In this document: piece by piece, positions 18,501 through 24,988 of the stretch
Layout: every line of letters begins with the position of its first letter
Position numbering within the stretch: position 1 is the first letter of the stretch
Origin: an uncultured Chlorobiota bacterium
GTDB taxonomy: Bacteria; Bacteroidota; Bacteroidia; Bacteroidales; JAADGE01
Assembly (NCBI GenBank): GCA_947311255.1
Contig: CAMZKL010000051.1
Coordinates: 1 to 33,078, forward strand
Length of the DNA: 33,078 bases
Direction of reading: 5' to 3'
Translations under genes and position numbers: made by a program
The notes under the pieces: model-generated
The model's input: the letters and a program-made list of their open reading frames with translations, nothing else
The model's database searches: none
Told to the model about the DNA's origin: nothing

Positions 18501-18830
18501 ATCTCTGAAAATAAAAAAGATAAAGCTGTTAAAGTTTTAGACTATATAGTTGAAATATTACCTGAAAATCAAGTTCCCTATGATGGCTCAATGTCTGAAA
18601 TAGTAGATAATTATTTAAAACTATCGCAGAAAGAAAAAGCTCATAAGATTTTAGATGTAATAATTAAAGATTATTCCGAAAAGATGATTTACTACAATTC
18701 CTTTGAAAAAGAAATTTATGCCGAAAAAGCAGATTTATTAAATGACATTAACTTATTATTATCAGTAACCGAAAAGCATACTGATAAAGAATATTCTGAA
18801 AAACTAAAATCTGTTGTTGTTTTAAAATAA
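15555..18830 (+). CDS. DUF2723 (GT117-like) multi-pass membrane protein
   Basis: 1091 aa. The N-terminal signature SLWDCGEFIPSSYKLEVGHP (34-53) followed by PGAPL is diagnostic of DUF2723, which is grouped with GT-C protein O-mannosyltransferase-like enzymes; the acidic D37/E40 in the first extracytoplasmic loop fit a GT-C catalytic site. About ten membrane segments run up to residue ~590. A large outer domain follows with the second family motif YGDNDTFPLWYMQE, and the last ~100 residues look like short helical (TPR-type) repeats. The likely role is transfer of a sugar from a polyprenyl carrier on the periplasmic side, perhaps to proteins, which fits the lipid-linked-sugar GT2 and sugar-phosphate transferase next to it. 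Donor and acceptor are unknown. Confidence 0.85.
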   Translation: MTSKKYNLYNNVFAWVAFAIALTTYFLTVEPSVSLWDCGEFIPSSYKLEVGHPPGAPLFMLVGRIFSLFAPSKETVALMINSVSVLSSAFTILFLFWTITYFAKKLIAKNGDITNSKAIAIFTSGFAGALAYTFSDTFWFSAVEAEVYASSSLFTAIVFWAILKWESVSVQKYSNRWLIFIAFMMGLSIGVHLLNLLAIPAIVFVYYFKKYKVTNKGLFYSAIISVGLVAFLMYGIIQGYIVLASKFELLFVNSFGMPYNSGLLFYIFLTFGLLTFGIYYSFKNKKIVLNTALTIITVILIGYSSYAIIMIRSLANPPMDENNPENIFSMLSYLNREQYGQRPLIYGQYFDAELETNNGEYVTHPRFTYIPENGKYLKIEKTNPDYEFDNKRKTLFPRMYSREKYHIQAYRNWGGIGQDENPTFLNNINFFVSYQLSHMYLRYFMWNFSGRQNNVQSHGRATKGNWISGIPLIDSILIGTNADLPEKIKNDKSRNTYYLLPFLLGMFGLFYTFLKDKKSFSILFLLFFFTGIAIVVYLNQTPYQPRERDYAYAGSFYAFTIWIGLGIASAYHFLSNKISKKLTTLLVVIIAIPVPLILATENWDDHDRSGRYTAADFAKNYLNSCEKNAILFTYGDNDTFPLWYMQEVEGFRTDIKVVNLSLLGTDWYIDQMKTKSYDAKAVPFSMKHDDYREGNRDAIYVTENPQVFIDEKYEVSKIKYKKDFDFLKEKLKIIINSSNYPNLNEKEYSGLIDALSEISPTEFGGIINNLSNSKFINKYKINGNLVEDLKELTQKFLTKISENYLPLNNAMDFVASNNKETKLQGYGDEINYLPSKKLSLYVPWPKVANSGSYTAKELSKFEKNIKWTLNKSYIYKNDMAVLEIIARNNWERPIYFATSVPSKNYYGLQKYFRLEGFAYRLVPYKSDGQIGYVNSDIMYENLINKFVWGRIKEDDVFVDNFILRNIRVMRVRETYSNLASVLISENKKDKAVKVLDYIVEILPENQVPYDGSMSEIVDNYLKLSQKEKAHKILDVIIKDYSEKMIYYNSFEKEIYAEKADLLNDINLLLSVTEKHTDKEYSEKLKSVVVLK

Positions 18831-18855
18831 AATGGTTTTTAAAAGACTTTTTTTA

Positions 18856-18863
18856 TAAATTTG
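18856..18863 (+). promoter_or_regulatory. candidate -7 element for the acyl-CoA carboxylase gene
   Basis: TAAATTTG at 18856-18863 is an exact TAnnTTTG, 30 bases before the ATG at 18894. It overlaps the TTG at 18861, which argues against that TTG being a start. The -33 part is not evident. Confidence 0.35.
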
Positions 18864-18893
18864 TTGTTGAAAATATATAAATATTTACATACA

Positions 18894-20441
18894 ATGATAA
18901 ATAAAGATAAATTTAAAAGACTTGAAGAAACCAATAAAAAAGCACTTCAAGGAGGAGGAAAACTTAGAATAGAAAAACAACATAAAAAAGGTAAACTTAC
19001 TGCAAGAGAAAGGGTTGAATTGTTAATGGACGAAGGTTCTTTTCAAGAAACCGGAAGATTTGTAACTCACAGGTCGCAAGATTTTGGACTAGATAAAAAT
19101 ATTCCTTTGGGAGATGGCGTTGTAACCGGATACGGAACTGTAAATCAACGTTTAGTTTATATATTTTCGCAAGATTTTACAATATTTGGAGGCTCACTAG
19201 CAGAAGCACATGCCGAAAAAATTGTTAAAATAATGGATCTTGCCATGAAAAATGGAGCACCTCTTATTGGATTAAACGATTCAGGAGGAGCAAGAATTCA
19301 AGAAGGAGTTGTTTCACTTGGAGGCTATGCAGATATTTTTTATAAAAACACATTAGCATCCGGTGTAGTTCCTCAAATTTCTGCAATAATGGGACCTTGT
19401 GCAGGAGGGGCTGTTTATTCACCTGCAATTACCGATTTTAATATTATGGTTGAAGGCTCATCCTATATGTTTGTTACAGGACCAAATGTTGTTAAAACAG
19501 TTACTCATGAAGAAGTTACAGCCGAAGAATTGGGAGGGGCAAGTGCACATTCTACAAAATCCGGAGTTGCACATTTTACTGCATTTAATGATGTTGATGC
19601 AATTGAACAAATTAAAAAACTATTAAGTTATATTCCGCAAAACTGCGAAGACACAACTCCTGAAATGCAATATGAAAGAGGTAATGAAGCAAATCCACAA
19701 TTAAATACAATTGTACCCGAAAACCCTAATCAGCCATATAATATTAAAGAAGTTATTTGTAAAGTAATTGATAAAGAATCTTTTTATGAAGTACATAAAG
19801 ATTATGCCGAGAATATTGTTGTAGGCTTTGCACGTTTAGCTGGAAGAAGCATTGGAATTGTAGCTAACCAGCCAATGTCAATGGCAGGAGTTTTAGATAT
19901 TGAATCATCAAAAAAAGGAGCTAGATTTGTTCGTTTTTGCGATGCTTTTAATATTCCTCTTTTAGTTTTTGAAGATGTGCCGGGTTTCCTTCCTGGAACT
20001 GACCAAGAATGGAGAGGAATAATTACAAATGGAGCAAAATTACTCTTTGCTTTTTCGGAAGCAACTGTTCCCAGAATTACTGTTATTACCAGAAAAGCAT
20101 ACGGAGGAGCATATGATGTTATGAATTCCAAACACATTGGAGCTGATTTGAATTTTGCTTGGCCAACTGCCGAAATAGCCGTTATGGGAGCAAAAGGTGC
20201 AGCAGAAATTATTTTCAAAAAAGAAATTTCAGAAGCTAAAAATTCTTCTGAAAAACTGAAAGAAAAAGAAGATGAATATAACGAAATGTTTGCAAATCCA
20301 TACATTGCGGCAGCAAGAGGATATGTTGATGAGGTCATTAAGCCGGAAGATACAAGAGGAAGATTAATAAGAGGTTTTAAAATGTTAGAAAATAAAGTTG
20401 ACAAATTGCCAAAGAAAAAACACAATAATATTCCATTGTAA
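18894..20441 (+). CDS. acyl-CoA carboxylase beta (carboxyltransferase) subunit, propionyl-CoA carboxylase-like
   Basis: 515 aa from the ATG at 18894; an upstream in-frame TTG at 18861 lies inside a promoter-like box and would add only 11 unlikely residues. The protein is a complete carboxyltransferase subunit with paired crotonase-fold halves: [18 protein letters not shown] near the start, the first oxyanion-hole region [13 protein letters not shown] and [11 protein letters not shown], and the second with [18 protein letters not shown] and [14 protein letters not shown]. Such subunits transfer CO2 from biotin to propionyl-CoA (or other acyl-CoAs), or run in reverse in methylmalonyl-CoA decarboxylase. 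The partners (biotin carboxylase, biotin carrier, or Na+-pump membrane subunits) are not in this window, so substrate and direction stay open. Confidence 0.92.
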   Translation: MINKDKFKRLEETNKKALQGGGKLRIEKQHKKGKLTARERVELLMDEGSFQETGRFVTHRSQDFGLDKNIPLGDGVVTGYGTVNQRLVYIFSQDFTIFGGSLAEAHAEKIVKIMDLAMKNGAPLIGLNDSGGARIQEGVVSLGGYADIFYKNTLASGVVPQISAIMGPCAGGAVYSPAITDFNIMVEGSSYMFVTGPNVVKTVTHEEVTAEELGGASAHSTKSGVAHFTAFNDVDAIEQIKKLLSYIPQNCEDTTPEMQYERGNEANPQLNTIVPENPNQPYNIKEVICKVIDKESFYEVHKDYAENIVVGFARLAGRSIGIVANQPMSMAGVLDIESSKKGARFVRFCDAFNIPLLVFEDVPGFLPGTDQEWRGIITNGAKLLFAFSEATVPRITVITRKAYGGAYDVMNSKHIGADLNFAWPTAEIAVMGAKGAAEIIFKKEISEAKNSSEKLKEKEDEYNEMFANPYIAAARGYVDEVIKPEDTRGRLIRGFKMLENKVDKLPKKKHNNIPL

Positions 20442-20569
20442 AAAGTTTTTTTATTAACACAATTTATGAATTTTAACTATTAAAACTATTGTTTTAAAAA
20501 TAATGAAACTAAAAAATTATAAATTAATGTTGTTTATACAAGTTCAAACCTAACACTATTCAAAGTAAA

Positions 20570-20673
20570 TTAAGGGGACTTCTGAAAACCCTTTGGGAAC
20601 AAATATAACAAACAATATGTCTTCCTATATATTTTGTTTCTTGATAGAAATGAATTTTTAGAAGTCCCATTAA
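20570..20673. mobile_element. putative 96-bp MITE-like element or IS remnant with TTAA flanks
   Basis: Left end GGGGACTTCTGAAAA (20574-20588) and right end TTTTTAGAAGTCCCA (20655-20669) form a 15-bp terminal inverted repeat with two mismatches. TTAA stands directly outside both ends (20570-20573 and 20670-20673), as a target duplication would. The interior has no coding capacity. The ends look like those of DDE-type insertion sequences, so this may be a non-autonomous derivative; but TTAA is easily found by chance in such AT-rich DNA, and no transposase is present in the window. Confidence 0.45.
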
Positions 20674-20805
20674 TACTCTTAACAGATCTTAACAAAGTAT
20701 GAGTTTTTCCTGTGTAAATTACAGTTTTTTGCTTTTAAAAAGCTCTTTTTCTCACAAATTAAAACAATATGTTTAGTCATATCTTTAAAGTTTAAAAATA
20801 TTTGT

Positions 20806-20813
20806 TAATTTTG
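20806..20813 (+). promoter_or_regulatory. candidate -7 element for udk
   Basis: TAATTTTG at 20806-20813, exact TAnnTTTG, 31 bases before the ATG at 20845. At the -33 distance only TTTA is found (20784-20787). Confidence 0.35.
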
Positions 20814-20844
20814 AAAGGTCTTCTAATCTTCAAAATAAAAAAAA

Positions 20845-21462
20845 ATGTTAGTTATAGGAATTGCCGGAGGAACCGGTTCAGGAAAAACAACTGTAGTTAA
20901 AAAACTTGTAGGGCAATTACCCACCAGTAAAGTCGCAATACTTTCGCAAGATTCATATTATAAAGACAACAGCCAATTGCCTCTTGAAGAACGACAAAAA
21001 ATTAATTTTGACCACCCTAATTCTATTGAGTTTGAATTATTAATTGAGCATATAAAAAGACTTAAAAAAGGAAAATCAATTAATGAACCAATTTATTCTT
21101 ATTTAACTTGCACAAGAAAAAAAGAAACTAAGACTATTGAACCCCACGATGTAGTTATTGTTGAAGGAATTTTAATTTTAACAAATAAAAAACTACGAGA
21201 TCTTTTTGATATAAAAATATTTGTTTATGCTGATGATGATGACAGGTTAGGGCGAGTTATAATGCGAGATATTGCAGAAAGAGGCAGAGATGTGAAAAAA
21301 GTATTAGAACGATACGAAGATTCCGTTAAACCAATGCACATTCAATTTATTGAGCCATCAAAAAGTTTTGCTGATTTAATTATTCCGCAAGGAGGACACA
21401 ATAAAGTTGCAATTGAGGTTCTTTCAGTTATAATTGAAAAGAATCTTAAAAAAACTAAATAA
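20845..21462 (+). CDS. udk: uridine kinase
   Basis: 205 aa, the typical length. Udk phosphorylates uridine and cytidine with ATP or GTP to give UMP and CMP in pyrimidine salvage. The P-loop GGTGSGKTT (8-16) opens the protein; the substrate-binding SQDSYYKD, NFDHPNSIEF, the PIYSYLTCTRKKET loop and the lid region RDIAERGRDVKKVLERYEDSVKP are all in family order, and the C-terminal PSKSFADLIIPQGGHN is intact. It heads a same-strand run that also encodes a nucleoside transporter and uracil phosphoribosyltransferase, so the neighbourhood supports the call. The next gene starts 2 bp after its stop, suggesting translational coupling. Confidence 0.97.
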   Translation: MLVIGIAGGTGSGKTTVVKKLVGQLPTSKVAILSQDSYYKDNSQLPLEERQKINFDHPNSIEFELLIEHIKRLKKGKSINEPIYSYLTCTRKKETKTIEPHDVVIVEGILILTNKKLRDLFDIKIFVYADDDDRLGRVIMRDIAERGRDVKKVLERYEDSVKPMHIQFIEPSKSFADLIIPQGGHNKVAIEVLSVIIEKNLKKTK

Positions 21463-21464
21463 AA

Positions 21465-22172
21465 ATGTTGAATAATATCAAAAATAATCAAATACTATTC
21501 CTTGATATTGAAACTGTCCCTCAATTTCAATTTTATAATGAATTAAAAGATAATTGGAAAAATCTTTGGGCAAAAAAATCATCATATTTCCTAAAAGAAA
21601 ACGAAACTCCGGCTGATGTATGGAAAAAAGCAGGAATTTATGCTGAATTTGGAAAAATTATATGCATTTCTGTTGGTTTTATTACAGAAGAAAAATTAAG
21701 ATTAAAATCTTTTTATGGAAATGATGAAAGAAATCTTTTACACGAATTTAGAGAGCTTACAATAAAATATTTCAATAAAAATGACAAATATTTATGTGCT
21801 CATAACGGAAAAGAATTTGATTATCCGTATATTGCAAGAAGAATGCTAATAAATGGAATAAGTTTACCTAAAATCTTAGATTTAGCCGGAAAAAAACCTT
21901 GGGAAATTAGGCATTTAGACACACTTGAATTGTGGAAATTTGGTGATTATAAACACTACACTTCATTAGAGCTTTTAACAGAAATTTTTAATATTCCCAC
22001 TCCAAAAGATGATATTGACGGAAGTATGGTTTCAAAAGTTTTTTACGAAGATAATGATATTGAACGTATTGTAAAATATTGTGAAAAAGATGTTCTTGCA
22101 GTAGTTCAATTATTTCTAAGATATAAAAATCAAGATTTAATTTTGCCCGAAAATATTATAAGTGTAGAATAA
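21465..22172 (+). CDS. predicted 3'-5' exonuclease, PolB-like (DEDDy)
   Basis: 235 aa, soluble. The three exonuclease motifs of the DnaQ-like RNase H fold are visible: Exo I FLDIET (Asp14, Glu16), Exo II AHNGKEFDYPYI (Asp119) and Exo III YCEKD (Tyr205, Asp209), making it a DEDDy enzyme. The spacing and the segment AGIYAEFGKIICISVGF match the family of stand-alone proofreading-like domains related to DNA polymerase B. It should remove nucleotides from the 3' ends of DNA or RNA; the physiological substrate is unknown. It starts 2 bp after udk and is therefore almost certainly in the same transcript, which hints at a link to nucleotide recycling, though that could be only shared expression. Confidence 0.85.
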   Translation: MLNNIKNNQILFLDIETVPQFQFYNELKDNWKNLWAKKSSYFLKENETPADVWKKAGIYAEFGKIICISVGFITEEKLRLKSFYGNDERNLLHEFRELTIKYFNKNDKYLCAHNGKEFDYPYIARRMLINGISLPKILDLAGKKPWEIRHLDTLELWKFGDYKHYTSLELLTEIFNIPTPKDDIDGSMVSKVFYEDNDIERIVKYCEKDVLAVVQLFLRYKNQDLILPENIISVE

Positions 22173-22175
22173 ATC

Positions 22176-22205
22176 TTGCTTAATCAATGCTATTTTTTAA
22201 TTTTG
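22176..22205 (+). promoter_or_regulatory. Bacteroidota-type promoter for the BFN-nupG-upp run
   Basis: TTG (22176-22178), 19-base spacer, TAATTTTG (22198-22205), exact consensus. A start near 22211 gives a leader of ~52 bases to the GTG at 22263. It overlaps the last bases downstream of the exonuclease stop codon. Confidence 0.55.
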
Positions 22206-22255
22206 TTTTTTAATTAGTATAAAATATCGTTTATATAAAACCTTAAAATTAAGTT

Positions 22256-22263
22256 TAATTTTG
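22256..22263 (+). promoter_or_regulatory. second TAATTTTG box overlapping the BFN start codon
   Basis: TAATTTTG at 22256-22263 shares its last G with the GTG start. If used, transcription would begin inside the gene, so either it is chance or the true start is downstream. The family-typical N-terminus argues for chance. Confidence 0.2.
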
Positions 22264-22835
22264 TGAAGAAGATTCGTTTAAAAATTGCAGGCTTATCCTA
22301 TAGCCAGACCAGACATGGAGCATATGCTCTAATCCTTGAAGAAAAAAAGGGAGGAAGAAGGTTGCCCGTAATAATTGGAACTTCCGAAGCTCAATCCATT
22401 GCAATGCAGTTAGAAGGATTAAAACCTTTTAGACCCTTAACTCATGATTTGTTAGTAAGTATGGTAAATTCCTTTAAAATTGAAGTTCTTGAAGTAAATA
22501 TTATTAGACTTGAAGAAGGAATATTTTATTCTGAACTTATTTGCAAAAAAGATAATACAAAAATTAAAATTGATGCAAGAACATCTGATGCTATTGCCAT
22601 TGCTCTAAGACTTAAAGCCCCAATATTTGTAATAGAAAGTATTATGGAGAAAGCAAGTATTAATATTTCAAGTGATGAAATTATTAGAGAAGAAGAAGTT
22701 GAATCAAAAGAAAAAACATATAAAGATTATTCAGATAAAGAATTAAAAGATATGATGAAAGAAGCTATAGATAATGAAGATTATGAAACTGCTTCAAAAA
22801 TAAGAGATGAAATTAAGAATAGAAAAATAAAGTAA
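22263..22835 (+). CDS. bifunctional nuclease family (BFN/DUF151) protein with C-terminal UVR motif
   Basis: 190 aa. The GTG start gives the usual N-terminus (MKKIRLKIAGLSYSQTRHGAY) of the BFN domain, which spans about residues 1-140 and shows VIIGTSEAQSIAMQLEG and the RTSDAIAIALRLKAPIFV motif. A charged linker leads to a UvrB/UvrC-type (UVR) helical hairpin at about 155-190 (DKELKDMMKEAIDNEDYETA). BFN proteins have been reported to cut DNA and RNA in plants; in bacteria the role is poorly known, and the UVR tail suggests interaction with DNA-repair or Clp-type partners. Two downstream genes follow at 29-bp and 24-bp gaps, so it probably leads the nupG-like and upp genes from the promoter at 22176-22205. 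Confidence 0.88.
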   Translation: MKKIRLKIAGLSYSQTRHGAYALILEEKKGGRRLPVIIGTSEAQSIAMQLEGLKPFRPLTHDLLVSMVNSFKIEVLEVNIIRLEEGIFYSELICKKDNTKIKIDARTSDAIAIALRLKAPIFVIESIMEKASINISSDEIIREEEVESKEKTYKDYSDKELKDMMKEAIDNEDYETASKIRDEIKNRKIK

Positions 22836-22864
22836 TATATCAAGAATAATAATTTTAGAAAGAT

Positions 22865-24121
22865 ATGGGAATTAAATTTAGATTAATTGTTATGAATTTT
22901 CTCCAATTTTTTGTTTGGGGAGCTTGGTTGATAACATTTGCAAATTATTGGTTTGGAACAATGGGCTGGGGGCCAACAGAATTTGGTCTTGTTTTTCTTA
23001 CACTTGGAATAGCATCATTATTTATGCCCACAATAACCGGAGTTATTGCCGACAGATGGGTTAATGCCGAAGTTGTATATGCAATTTCTCATATAATTGC
23101 AGGTGTTGCTGTGGCAAGTTTTCCATTTATTACAGATCCAAATACTTTCTTTTGGATTATGCTTATTGCAATGAGTTTTTATATGCCCACAATAGCCCTC
23201 ACAAATACAATTGCCTACAATGCTCTGAATATGGCCAAAATGGATGTTGTGAAAAGTTTCCCGCCAATTAGAGTATGGGGAACAATTGGGTTTATTGCTG
23301 CAATGTGGTTTACAAATTTAACAGGAAATAAATCAAGTGAAAATCAATTTTATATCTCTGCTATCGCTTCACTTATTTTAGGAATATACTCCTTTACTTT
23401 GCCAAAATGCCCACCACAACAGAAAGTTGCAGAAAAATCTTCTTTTGTAAAACTATTTGGACTAGAGGCTTTTAAATTATTTGGCAATTACAAAATGGCA
23501 ATTTTCTTTATTTTTTCTATGCTATTGGGAGCTTCCTTACAATTAACAAATATGTACGGAGACCGTTTTTTAGACCACTTTAAAGATGTTCCGGAATTTG
23601 CCGATTCTTTTGTAGTAAGATATTCAACAATAATAATGTCTATATCTCAAATATCCGAAACTTTATTTATTCTATCAATACCATTTTTCTTGAAACGTTT
23701 TGGAATTAAAAAAGTTATGATTTTTAGTATGTTTGCATGGGTTCTTCGTTTTGCTTTATTTGGTTTTGGAGATCCAGGAACCGGGCTTTGGATGATTATT
23801 CTTTCCGGAATTGTTTATGGTATGGCATTTGATTTCTTCAATATCTCTGGTTCATTATTTATAGAAACAGAAACAGACAGTAAAATGCGAGCTAGTGCTC
23901 AAGGGCTTTTCATGATGATGACTAATGGGTTTGGAACTATGATTGGAGCATTGGGAAGTGGTGTTATTATTGATAAATTTTTTGTGCTTTCAGGAGGCAT
24001 TTGGGACTGGAAAAATATTTGGATTGCTTTTGCAATTTATGCGTTTATAGTTGCAATTTTGTTTATCTTTTTATTTAAACATAAACACAATCCGGAAGAA
24101 ATTAAAAATTTTAGTCATTAA
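22865..24121 (+). CDS. nucleoside:H+ symporter family MFS transporter (NupG-like)
   Basis: 418 aa with about twelve membrane segments. The opening LIVMNFLQFFVWGAWLITFANYW and the loop RVWGTIGFIAAMWFTN fit the nucleoside:H+ symporter branch of the major facilitator superfamily, typified by E. coli NupG. The second half shows the pattern SILIP/FFLKRFGIKKVM and an ETDSKMRASAQGLFMMMTNGFGT loop. The predicted job is uptake of nucleosides through the inner membrane. Context strongly supports this: udk lies upstream and upp directly downstream (24 bp), so imported uridine or uracil would be handled by the neighbouring enzymes. The exact substrate range is not readable from the sequence. Confidence 0.85.
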   Translation: MGIKFRLIVMNFLQFFVWGAWLITFANYWFGTMGWGPTEFGLVFLTLGIASLFMPTITGVIADRWVNAEVVYAISHIIAGVAVASFPFITDPNTFFWIMLIAMSFYMPTIALTNTIAYNALNMAKMDVVKSFPPIRVWGTIGFIAAMWFTNLTGNKSSENQFYISAIASLILGIYSFTLPKCPPQQKVAEKSSFVKLFGLEAFKLFGNYKMAIFFIFSMLLGASLQLTNMYGDRFLDHFKDVPEFADSFVVRYSTIIMSISQISETLFILSIPFFLKRFGIKKVMIFSMFAWVLRFALFGFGDPGTGLWMIILSGIVYGMAFDFFNISGSLFIETETDSKMRASAQGLFMMMTNGFGTMIGALGSGVIIDKFFVLSGGIWDWKNIWIAFAIYAFIVAILFIFLFKHKHNPEEIKNFSH

Positions 24122-24145
24122 AATTTTATTTAAAAAATTGAAAAG

Positions 24146-24796
24146 ATGGTAAAAATATTGGGAAAGGAAAATTCAGTCTTTAATAAATTTATTTCCGAAA
24201 TAAGAAATATTGATGTTCAAAATGACAGATTAAGGTTTAGAAGAAATTTAGAACGTATAGGAGAAATTTTTGCCTATGAAATAAGTAAAAGTTTAGAGTA
24301 TAAAGAAGAAATAATCACTACACCTCTTGGAACTGAAAATATTAATATTTTGCAAGACAATATTGTGCTTGCTACTGTTTTGCGTGCCGGCTTACCCTTG
24401 CATCAAGGACTTTTGAATTATTTTGATTATGCACAAAATGCTTTTGTCGGCTCTTTTAGAAAGTATCATAAAGATAACTCTTTTGAAATAAAGTCCGGGT
24501 ATTTATCTTCTCCAAATATAGAAGATAAATTTTTAATCCTTTCTGATCCTATGTTAGCAAGTGGTTCTTCTCTAGTTCTGGCATACAAAGAACTAACAAG
24601 AGATGATAATCCAAAACATATACATATTGTTACAATAATTGCAGCAAAAGAAGGTATTGAGTTTTTACAAGAGAACCTACCAAAAGGAAAATATACAATT
24701 TGGGTAGGGGCAGTAGATGCCGAATTAACAGCAAAATCGTATATAGTGCCAGGTCTTGGAGATGCAGGAGATTTAGCGTATGGTAGCAAAAAATAA
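24146..24796 (+). CDS. upp: uracil phosphoribosyltransferase
   Basis: 216 aa, cytosolic type I phosphoribosyltransferase that makes UMP from uracil and PRPP. Visible motifs: ATVLRAGLPLHQGLL (76-90), the PRPP-binding loop LSDPMLASGSSL (132-143), IIAAKEGIEFL (164-174) and the uracil-binding C-terminal YIVPGLGDAGDLAYG (199-213). All are intact. The gene ends the salvage block and is followed at once by a strong stem-loop with a T run. Together with Udk and the NupG-like transporter it gives two routes from imported pyrimidine to UMP. Confidence 0.97.
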   Translation: MVKILGKENSVFNKFISEIRNIDVQNDRLRFRRNLERIGEIFAYEISKSLEYKEEIITTPLGTENINILQDNIVLATVLRAGLPLHQGLLNYFDYAQNAFVGSFRKYHKDNSFEIKSGYLSSPNIEDKFLILSDPMLASGSSLVLAYKELTRDDNPKHIHIVTIIAAKEGIEFLQENLPKGKYTIWVGAVDAELTAKSYIVPGLGDAGDLAYGSKK

Positions 24797-24809
24797 ATAA
24801 GTTTTGTTC

Positions 24810-24844
24810 AAAAAAAGTCAGTTCTATATGGAACTGACTTTTTT
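24810..24844. terminator. bidirectional rho-independent terminator
   Basis: GTCAGTTC (24817-24824) / GAACTGAC (24831-24838), perfect 8-bp stem with 6-base loop, preceded by seven As and followed by six Ts. The symmetry means it can end upp on the plus strand and the tRNA-Leu transcript on the minus strand. Confidence 0.88.
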
Positions 24845-24852
24845 ATGTTTTG

Positions 24853-24936
24853 TACCTGAGGCCGGGGTCGAACCGGCACGATATTGCTATCATTGGTGTT
24901 TGAGACCAACGCGTCTACCAATTCCGCCACTCAGGC
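24853..24936 (-). tRNA. tRNA-Leu (anticodon CAA)
   Basis: Read on the minus strand: acceptor GCCTGAG / CTCAGGT (one G-U pair), D arm GTGGCGGAATTGGTAGAC, anticodon arm TTGGT-CTCAAAC-ACCAA with CAA at 34-36, a long variable arm typical of class II tRNAs, and T arm CCGGTTCGACCCCGG. Discriminator A; the 3' CCA is not encoded. It reads the TTG codon. Its own promoter lies at 24954-24984 and a shared terminator at 24810-24844. Confidence 0.96.
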
Positions 24937-24953
24937 ATTTGAATTAGAGTTTG

Positions 24954-24984
24954 CAAAACTATATTTTTTATTCTTTTTTACAAA
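24954..24984 (-). promoter_or_regulatory. promoter of tRNA-Leu
   Basis: On the minus strand: TTTG (24984-24981), 19-base spacer, TAGTTTTG (24961-24954), exact TAnnTTTG. The predicted start is about 10 bases before the mature tRNA. The element fits exactly between the porZ stop and the tRNA. Confidence 0.65.
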
Positions 24985-24988
24985 CTTA

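Larger units (their letters stand above)
20442..20844. other. 403-bp intergenic region holding an inverted-repeat element and the udk promoter
   Basis: No ORF of note. The middle (20574-20669) is bounded by imperfect terminal inverted repeats; the right end carries a -7-like box for udk. The rest is unremarkable AT-rich sequence. Confidence 0.6.

Noticed and set aside
18861-18893. An upstream TTG start for the acyl-CoA carboxylase
   Set aside because: The TTG lies inside a TAAATTTG promoter box and would add 11 residues not expected in the family; the ATG at 18894 gives a normal start.
19802-20425. A 207-codon open frame on the minus strand inside the acyl-CoA carboxylase gene
   Set aside because: It is antisense to strongly conserved coding sequence, has a Ser/Phe-rich composition typical of reverse-complemented AT-rich genes, and has no recognisable domain.
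18894-20441. Naming the carboxyltransferase subunit as MmdA of a sodium-pumping methylmalonyl-CoA decarboxylase
   Set aside because: No membrane decarboxylase subunit, OadG-like protein or biotin carrier lies nearby, so substrate and direction cannot be assigned.
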